DNA of 6,165 nt, from NCBI GenBank assembly GCA_003451595.1, contig DMDA01000109.1, positions 19,744-25,908 on the forward strand, read 5' to 3'. A model generated the notes under the pieces. The model was not told the DNA's origin and did not search any database. It saw nothing but the letters and a program-made list of their open reading frames with translations. This document shows positions 1 through 6,165 of the stretch, piece after piece. The number at the start of each line of letters is the position of its first letter. Position 1 is the stretch's first letter. The translations under genes and the position numbers were made by a program. The DNA is from Chloroflexota bacterium. GTDB taxonomy: Bacteria > Chloroflexota > Anaerolineae > Caldilineales > Caldilineaceae.

Positions 1-1841
<1,841 letters not shown>

Positions 1842-1845
1842 GTGT

Positions 1846-3006
1846 TCAACGCGCTTTCATCCAGGGCAGACGCCCTTCCAGCGTCGCAAAATAGGTTGCC
1901 AACTCCTGTCGCAGCGTCGTGCTGCGTTCGATCAGATGACAGCCGATGATTGCGGCATCAGCCAGCACAGTTTCGATCCCTTCCACCAGCGCTGCCGGGT
2001 CAAAGGGATGGTTGATGTCGATGGCGTGGGCGCGCATCCCCAGCCCCTCCACCAGCTCGCGCACCTTGACATCGTACAGCAATGCGTAGAATGGCTTGCC
2101 CAGAATCGCCGCCATCACCAGCGCGTGCAGCCGCTCAGCCAGCAGCAGGTCACACGCCGCGATCACTGCCGCCGCCTCGCGGTGATTCTCCACGCTGTGG
2201 ATGATGACGTTGAGATCAGGGATGCGGGCGCGAAACTCCTCCAACACCAACGCGTCGTGCCTTGCCTTAAAGTGCGACTGCATCGGCAGTGTGTGAATCT
2301 CCAACGGGCGGCGCTCGGCCAGCCGATGCAGTGCGTCGGCCAGATTGTGCTGGAATGTCTCCCAGTTGGCTGGATTCTCGATGTCGAAGTTAAGGTTGAG
2401 TGCAATCTTGAGCGGCGCCCCTACTTGCCGCGCTGCCGGCGGCATGTGGTCAACAAAGACGGTCGGCGAATTGGCAAAGACGGCGTCCGGCACCAACTGC
2501 ACGCACGCCGGGTCGAGACCAAGCCGCAAACAAGTATCGTAGGATTTGCGGTCGCGCACCGAGAGCACATTCACCTGGCGCAGTATCCAGCCAGCGAGCT
2601 GATGGCCGCGCGCGGTCATGAGTGGGCCGACGCCGATGTTGCTCATTACCACAGGCTTGCGCGCCACCTGCCTGGCGAAGGTGACAGTCGCCAACACCAT
2701 CAGCAAGGTGGAATAAGCATTGCGCCCCGTCGTTGCGTAGAGTTCCTTGATGATGCTGCCACCGCCAAAGAAGAGCAGATCGGCCTGCCAGAGATACTTC
2801 AGCAGTTTGCTGCGCTCGGTCGCCGTGTTAAAGACCTCAGCGTGGAAGCGGGCGCCCAGTTGTGCGGCCGTAAACGCCGGGTCGTAGGAGTTCACAAAGT
2901 AATGGTTTTCCGCGCCGAGCTGGGTGAGAAAGGTCTCCAGCAGCAGCTCATCGCCGATATTCATCTGCCCGTGTGTGCCCAAAAAAACGATGTTCTTGTC
3001 TCGCAT
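1846..3006 (-). CDS. Polysaccharide pyruvyl transferase family protein (CsaB-like)
   Basis: This 386-residue protein has the usual length and layout of the polysaccharide pyruvyl transferase family, which moves a pyruvyl group from phosphoenolpyruvate to a sugar of a surface polymer to form a ketal. Visible landmarks are N-I-G-D-E at residues 16-20, F-G-G-G-S at 80-84, S-V-R-D-R at 149-153, V-P-D-A at 172-175, and the C-terminal A-E-R-L-H-A at 290-295 followed by G-K-P-F and Y-D at 311-312. The last set is characteristic of CsaB, the enzyme that pyruvylates cell-wall polymers anchoring S-layer proteins. There is no signal peptide or membrane segment, so it should act in the cytoplasm on the lipid-linked precursor before the flippase exports it. 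The start is backed by a good ribosome binding site. The actual sugar substrate cannot be read from the sequence, and CsaB itself is only the nearest family analogue. Confidence 0.87.
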   Translation of the reverse strand: MRDKNIVFLGTHGQMNIGDELLLETFLTQLGAENHYFVNSYDPAFTAAQLGARFHAEVFNTATERSKLLKYLWQADLLFFGGGSIIKELYATTGRNAYSTLLMVLATVTFARQVARKPVVMSNIGVGPLMTARGHQLAGWILRQVNVLSVRDRKSYDTCLRLGLDPACVQLVPDAVFANSPTVFVDHMPPAARQVGAPLKIALNLNFDIENPANWETFQHNLADALHRLAERRPLEIHTLPMQSHFKARHDALVLEEFRARIPDLNVIIHSVENHREAAAVIAACDLLLAERLHALVMAAILGKPFYALLYDVKVRELVEGLGMRAHAIDINHPFDPAALVEGIETVLADAAIIGCHLIERSTTLRQELATYFATLEGRLPWMKAR

Positions 3007-3012
3007 TGTCGT

Positions 3013-3018
3013 CCCCTT
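3013..3018 (-). promoter_or_regulatory. Ribosome binding site of the pyruvyl transferase gene
   Basis: AAGGGG lies 6 nt before the ATG at 3006, within the 30-nt gap after the flippase fusion. It supports independent translation of the pyruvyl transferase from that ATG. Confidence 0.7.
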
Positions 3019-3036
3019 CGTAGCGGCGCAGGCGCC

Positions 3037-5100
3037 TTATCCCGTCGCCCCCTCAGCCAGCGGTGTTGGCGCCGGCTGCGTTCCCTTGAGATGGCTGATC
3101 CAGTCCCAAGCCATCAACACGATAAAGAGCACCGCCATCAGCCCGACTTGAATCCACACGACTTGCGCCAGCGTTGCGTGCCACACCCACAGCGTCGCCA
3201 CCTGCGCCACACCGGCCACAATGGCCAGATAAGTGCCGCCGGTGCTGCCAATTGAGAGGCGGTAGTTGATGACCACATTCGCCAGCGCATAAAACATCGT
3301 GGCAACAGCATAGACCCAGAGCAGTGGGGCTATGGCAAGATAGGCGCTGCCAAACAGAACCTGCACGATCTGCGTCGGGAAGAGCGCCGTCACCATCACA
3401 ATCAAGAGTGAGCCACCCAGCACAATACCCAGCGACAGGTAGAAGAGTGGCCGATGCGCCTCGCCGCGCCGGAAACGCTGCGCCACAATCGGGAACATGG
3501 CAGTGACAATCGACCAGGTCGCAAAGAAGACCATACGCCCGATCAACGCCAACGCGGCGTAGGCGCCCGCCTCCTCCGCCACGAAAAAGCGGCGCACGAT
3601 CAGGATGTCGCTGTTGTTGATGAGAATCTGCCCCAATTGCGCCACCAGCACCGGCCCGGTGAAGAGCATGATCTCTTTGCCTACGTCTGCTGCCAACATC
3701 TGCGCCGGTGGCAGGTCCTTGCTCACACGCTGCGCCACGAGCCACGCCGCCACAAATGAAAGCCCGATCCCCAGCACGGCGCCATTGACGCCCAAACCAA
3801 GTAAAGCCAGCCCCAGGCTCAAGATGAGCCGCGACCACATCTCGACCTGGTAGGTGACGGCCAGCCAGCCAAAGCGCGTGCGTCCCTGCAGCAACCCGCG
3901 ATCGACGCCTTGCAAAATGTAGAAGGGGATGAACACGCCAAAAATCACAAACATCCAATTCGAGGCAGCGCCAAAGAATTGCGCCCACAGTCCCGAACCC
4001 AAGATCAGCACCACCATCAACCCACCCGCGATCCAGGCAGCGCGACGCTTCGCCCAACGCCGCACATCGGCCAGCCCTTGCCAGTCATGGTCGGCGGCGT
4101 AGAGCGCACCGAAGCGCGCTGCTGGCGTCTGTAACCCTGCCGTGATAAAGGACATCACCAGGAAGAGCGTGACGACCAGGCTGATGTCGGCAAAGGCTGC
4201 CGGCCCAAACCAGCGCCCCATCAACAGGTTGAACAGGTAATTGCCGGCGTTGACCAGGGTGGCGCTGACGAACAGAAGCGCACTGCCCGTCAGCAGCGGG
4301 CTGCGCATCACTGGCGCCGTCGGGTCGAAGCGATCGGGAATCAGCGTCAGGTCGAAGGTGTGATCGCCCTGGTCGCGTGTCTCCACCAGGAAGGTGCGAT
4401 GCAGACGATCCAGGGTGAGCGTCGCCTCAATGCGGCCGCCGCCGCCGCCGGCGTAAGCGTGGTCGACGATGTTGGTGCAGGTTTCGTGCGTCGCCAATTG
4501 CAGCGCGTTGGCAGTCTCGCTGTCCTCGCCCAGCATGGCGGCAATGCATTCGCCCAGCACGTTCAGGTAGCGATAGCTGGCAGGCAGGTCTACCTTCACC
4601 ACTGTGATGGAATTGCCAGGTTGAGGCAGCGAGGGAACGTCATCCAATCGCTTCGAAAGCCGCCAGCGATTGCTGCCTGGCTGTGGGAAATACTCGACCT
4701 CGTCCATGATCCGACGCACCAGAAACAGACCAATACCCAACGAGTCGTTCTCTCCGGGCTGCTGTTCTGCCTCGGGGCTGACGACAGCGTACGTCCGCGT
4801 CCAGTGCCAGCTCTCATCCACTTCAATGGTGACGCTCCAAGCAACTGGATCGATGGCGATGCACACCTGACAGGTTGTCGGCGCCGCCAGACTCAAGGTC
4901 TGCCAATATGCCTGGAGCGCCTCTATCGCCTCGGCGGCCAACGTCTCTGGCTCGGCAATCTCAGGGGCGCGTGTGATGGCTGCGCGCACGCCGGCCGCCA
5001 CGATCGGCAGACCGGTGGGGGTGGCGTCCACCCACATGCGGATGCGATCGATCTCAAAGTTGTGCGCCTCTTCTAGCAAGGACGGAAATGCGTTCTGCAT
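3037..5100 (-). CDS. Fusion of RsbW-like GHKL ATPase modules to a MOP-superfamily polysaccharide flippase
   Basis: This single 687-residue frame holds three parts. Residues 1-152 resemble a GHKL switch kinase: the G2-like motif L-G-I-G-L at 121-125 and M-D-E-V-E-Y at 132-137 closely match the upstream kinase, but no N-box Asn or D-x-G is recognisable. Residues 165-260 form a second module with an N-box (H205, E206, N210, H214) and D-Q-G at 243-245, but it ends before a G2 motif. From about 265 to 687 there are roughly 12 hydrophobic helices typical of Wzx/PST flippases, with G-R-W-F-G-P at 295-300 and N-N-S-D-I-L-I at 495-501. The flippase part is of normal length and should move lipid-linked oligosaccharides across the inner membrane, with the ATPase part presumably cytoplasmic. 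Met265 could be an ancestral flippase start but has no visible Shine-Dalgarno site. The start at ATG 5100 has only a weak one, so coupling to the STAS gene is likely. A deletion-born or assembly fusion is possible. Confidence 0.82.
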   Translation of the reverse strand: MQNAFPSLLEEAHNFEIDRIRMWVDATPTGLPIVAAGVRAAITRAPEIAEPETLAAEAIEALQAYWQTLSLAAPTTCQVCIAIDPVAWSVTIEVDESWHWTRTYAVVSPEAEQQPGENDSLGIGLFLVRRIMDEVEYFPQPGSNRWRLSKRLDDVPSLPQPGNSITVVKVDLPASYRYLNVLGECIAAMLGEDSETANALQLATHETCTNIVDHAYAGGGGGRIEATLTLDRLHRTFLVETRDQGDHTFDLTLIPDRFDPTAPVMRSPLLTGSALLFVSATLVNAGNYLFNLLMGRWFGPAAFADISLVVTLFLVMSFITAGLQTPAARFGALYAADHDWQGLADVRRWAKRRAAWIAGGLMVVLILGSGLWAQFFGAASNWMFVIFGVFIPFYILQGVDRGLLQGRTRFGWLAVTYQVEMWSRLILSLGLALLGLGVNGAVLGIGLSFVAAWLVAQRVSKDLPPAQMLAADVGKEIMLFTGPVLVAQLGQILINNSDILIVRRFFVAEEAGAYAALALIGRMVFFATWSIVTAMFPIVAQRFRRGEAHRPLFYLSLGIVLGGSLLIVMVTALFPTQIVQVLFGSAYLAIAPLLWVYAVATMFYALANVVINYRLSIGSTGGTYLAIVAGVAQVATLWVWHATLAQVVWIQVGLMAVLFIVLMAWDWISHLKGTQPAPTPLAEGATG
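4435..4449 (-). repeat. (GGC)5 triplet repeat encoding a five-glycine run
   Basis: Five identical GGC codons encode Gly218-Gly222, directly after the N-box H-A-Y-A of the second ATPase module. The upstream kinase has a single Gly at the matching place. This is a short slippage-prone repeat that lengthens the loop after the N-box helix; changes in copy number would stay in frame. Confidence 0.7.
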
Positions 5101-5116
5101 AGGTCAGCCTGCGCCA

Positions 5117-5431
5117 TCAGCGTCTCAAAATCTCGAACACATGGTCAAACCGAGTCAGGGTCAGAGTGCGCTGCACCGGTTCAGCGCGCGGCCACACCAA
5201 TTTGACGTTGCCGCCCTTCATCCGACAACGACGTAGCAGCGTAACCAGTACGGCCATGCCGGCGCTGTCCATGAAGGGCGTATCGGCGAGATCGATCACA
5301 AACTCGACAACGCCCTCATCGAGGAGCCGTTCGACCTCCGCCTTCAGCTGTGGTGCAGTGACCACGTCAAGGCGCTCCTTGATCGCGATGGTAACGGTGC
5401 GATAGACTTGTTCAGCGACAGTAATATTCAT
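5117..5431 (-). CDS. STAS-domain anti-sigma factor antagonist (RsbV/SpoIIAA-like)
   Basis: This is a 104-residue stand-alone STAS protein counted from ATG 5431. A start at GTG 5437 would add two residues but collides with the Shine-Dalgarno sequence. The fold pattern is clear: two opening strands, a helix around L-K-A-E-V-E-R-L-L, the strand V-E-F-V-I-D-L, then D-S-A-G-M-A-V-L at about residues 55-62. Ser56 in that motif is at the position phosphorylated by RsbW/SpoIIAB kinases and dephosphorylated by SpoIIE/RsbU phosphatases. Both partners are encoded just upstream, so the three form a complete cytoplasmic partner switch. The dephosphorylated form would bind a kinase-like ATPase domain. Here a second candidate partner is the N-terminal ATPase region of the next gene, which begins 16 nt after this stop codon. 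Such tight spacing suggests one transcript and matched expression. Confidence 0.9.
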   Translation of the reverse strand: MNITVAEQVYRTVTIAIKERLDVVTAPQLKAEVERLLDEGVVEFVIDLADTPFMDSAGMAVLVTLLRRCRMKGGNVKLVWPRAEPVQRTLTLTRFDHVFEILRR

Positions 5432-5436
5432 ATTCA

Positions 5437-5442
5437 CTCCTT
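5437..5442 (-). promoter_or_regulatory. Ribosome binding site that fixes the STAS gene start
   Basis: AAGGAG ends at 5437 and lies 5 nt before the ATG at 5431. Its last G is also the first base of the in-frame GTG at 5435-5437, so that GTG cannot be the start served by this site. Confidence 0.8.
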
Positions 5443-5462
5443 ACGCATGCGGGCGATCCGTG

Positions 5463-5475
5463 CGACAGCCTGTCG
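5463..5475. repeat. 13-bp palindrome (6-bp arms, one central base) in the kinase-STAS gap
   Basis: The sequence CGACAG-C-CTGTCG is a perfect inverted repeat in the largest gap of the operon (71 nt). It could be a protein-binding site or a small RNA hairpin (4-bp stem, 5-nt loop). No T-run follows on the minus strand, so it does not look like an intrinsic terminator. It may also be chance. Confidence 0.35.
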
Positions 5476-5502
5476 TTCGAGAAGGGAGCAGCGTCCTGTG
5501 TT

Positions 5503-5925
5503 TTACGATAGCAACTTGACCAGCCGCCAGTGATTACCAGTCGGCAGACTTTCATAGCTGACTTCATCCATGAGCTGACGCATCAGGTAGATGCCCAGGC
5601 CATGAATGGGCGGATCATCCAGATTGGGTGACTGCCAGGCGTCTAGATTGAACCTGCCGCCGTTGTCGTATGTGTCGATCTGGATGCGCGTCGGGTCATA
5701 CATCAGATCAAAGACCACGGAGAACTGGCGTTTTTCACCGGCATAGGCGTGCTTGATGATATTCACACACAACTCATGGAGGGCTAACACCACGTTGTAC
5801 TGCACAATCTCGCGCTCCGGCAGATCGGGCACATGCGCCAGCATTTCCGCCACGATCGACTCAAGCTCGATCAGGCGATCCAGCTCGGTGGGCAGCACTA
5901 TGGTCTTGGATACGATGGTCGCCAT
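5503..5925 (-). CDS. RsbW/SpoIIAB-like anti-sigma-type serine kinase (GHKL ATPase)
   Basis: This is a 140-residue, single-domain protein of the HATPase_c_2 type, the usual size for RsbW/SpoIIAB switch kinases. The N-box is H-E-L-C-V-N at residues 50-55 followed by H-A-Y-A-G at 59-63. The G1 motif is D-N-G-G at 87-90 and the G2 motif G-L-G at 109-111 leads the helix L-M-R-Q-L-M-D-E-V. The set of ATP/Mg-binding motifs is complete, so the kinase is probably active. In the family these cytoplasmic proteins phosphorylate a Ser on a STAS partner and otherwise hold a target (classically a sigma factor) inactive. The start at ATG 5925 is supported by a strong Shine-Dalgarno sequence. The gene lies 3 nt after the phosphatase and 71 nt before the STAS gene. 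No sigma factor lies beside it, so its target is unknown. Its sequence resembles both ATPase modules of the fusion protein downstream. Confidence 0.9.
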   Translation of the reverse strand: MATIVSKTIVLPTELDRLIELESIVAEMLAHVPDLPEREIVQYNVVLALHELCVNIIKHAYAGEKRQFSVVFDLMYDPTRIQIDTYDNGGRFNLDAWQSPNLDDPPIHGLGIYLMRQLMDEVSYESLPTGNHWRLVKLLS

Positions 5926-5928
5926 CGT

Positions 5929-6165
5929 TTACTCCTTACCTTTGATCACAATGATCGTCTGATCGTCTGATTGCTCACAACCGGCGGCAAATTCGGCGAC
6001 GGCATGTGAGAGCGCAGCGGCAATCTCACTGGCAGACTGAGTGTGCACAGCATCGATCAACTGGAGCAGGTTGTCATAGCCGTAGAGGTCGCCGGCATGA
6101 TTGGATGCCTCAGGAAAGCCGTCAGAACAGATGACGAGCAAGTCGTCGCTGGCGAGCCGCACAAC
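5929..6165 (-). CDS. SpoIIE/PP2C-type serine phosphatase, C-terminal fragment (partial at window edge)
   Basis: Only the last 78 residues are visible; the frame stays open to the window edge, so the true start lies outside and the GTG at 6162 is internal. The fragment matches the end of the SpoIIE/RsbU phosphatase domain: a strand followed by S-D-G at residues 14-16 with a downstream E-A, a Y-G pair near 28-29, and the closing D-D-Q-T at 67-70 that leads into the last beta strand. In this family the aspartates of the SDG and DD motifs bind Mn/Mg ions. Family members dephosphorylate the phospho-serine of a STAS antagonist, which fits the kinase and STAS genes that follow. The stop codon lies 3 nt before the kinase start, and the kinase ribosome binding site sits inside the last codons here, so the two are likely translated together. 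The N-terminal sensor domain (GAF, PAS, HAMP or receiver) cannot be seen. Confidence 0.88.
   Translation of the reverse strand, partial: VVRLASDDLLVICSDGFPEASNHAGDLYGYDNLLQLIDAVHTQSASEIAAALSHAVAEFAAGCEQSDDQTIIVIKGKE
5932..5937 (-). promoter_or_regulatory. Ribosome binding site of the RsbW-like kinase gene
   Basis: AAGGAG lies 6 nt before the ATG at 5925. It is embedded in the last codons of the upstream phosphatase gene, which suggests translational coupling and confirms the kinase start. Confidence 0.8.

Noticed and set aside
3023..3034. GGCGCA/GGCGCC near-palindrome between the fusion and the pyruvyl transferase, as a terminator
   Set aside because: The loop would be only about 2 nt and no T-run follows on the minus strand. 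The next gene begins within 30 nt with its own ribosome binding site.
3053..4057. 334-codon open frame on the minus strand
   Set aside because: It is an alternate frame inside the flippase, rich in Gly, Ala, Arg, Cys and Asp. The flippase frame has regular membrane helices.
3040..4308. Separate flippase gene starting at Met265 of the fusion
   Set aside because: The upstream frame is open with ATPase motifs right up to the junction, and no Shine-Dalgarno site precedes this ATG, so I annotate one fused gene. Independent initiation is not fully excluded.
4360..5076. 238-codon open frame on the plus strand
   Set aside because: It is antisense to the ATPase half of the fusion gene, which carries clear GHKL motifs. 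No family is visible in it.

Overview
The window looks like part of one bacterial operon, with every supported gene on the minus strand (transcription runs from position 6165 toward 1). The DNA is moderately GC-rich. Because third codon positions are GC-rich, long spurious open frames appear on the opposite strand. Phylum cannot be fixed from sequence alone. The mix of a partner-switch cassette, a CsaB-type pyruvyl transferase and a large membrane protein would suit an environmental, filament- or biofilm-forming bacterium such as a member of the Chloroflexota, but that is a low-confidence guess.

In transcription order: (1) 6165-5929, C-terminal tail of a SpoIIE/PP2C-type serine phosphatase, cut by the window edge; (2) 5925-5503, an RsbW/SpoIIAB-like GHKL serine kinase; (3) 5431-5117, an RsbV/SpoIIAA-like STAS protein with the phosphorylatable Ser in a D-S-A-G motif; (4) 5100-3037, an unusual 687-residue fusion of RsbW-like ATPase material (about 260 residues) to a complete 12-helix MOP-superfamily polysaccharide flippase (about 423 residues); (5) 3006-1846, a CsaB-like polysaccharide pyruvyl transferase; (6) 1841-1, a large multi-pass membrane protein running off the left edge, possibly a GT-C-type glycosyltransferase or other surface-polymer enzyme. 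Gaps are short (3, 71, 16, 30 and 4 nt). No terminator is visible, and no stretch over 300 bases lacks a gene.

The first three genes make a textbook partner-switching set (phosphatase, kinase, antagonist), but no sigma factor gene is in view. The next genes make, modify and export a surface polysaccharide. The fourth gene physically joins the two themes, because its N-terminus carries the same ATPase fold as the kinase. My main hypothesis is that the partner switch acts on polysaccharide export itself, with the flippase carrying its own STAS-binding module, rather than on transcription. The ATPase part is odd: the first module keeps the G2-like motif but has lost the N-box, and the second keeps the N-box and D-x-G motif but stops before G2 where the flippase begins.
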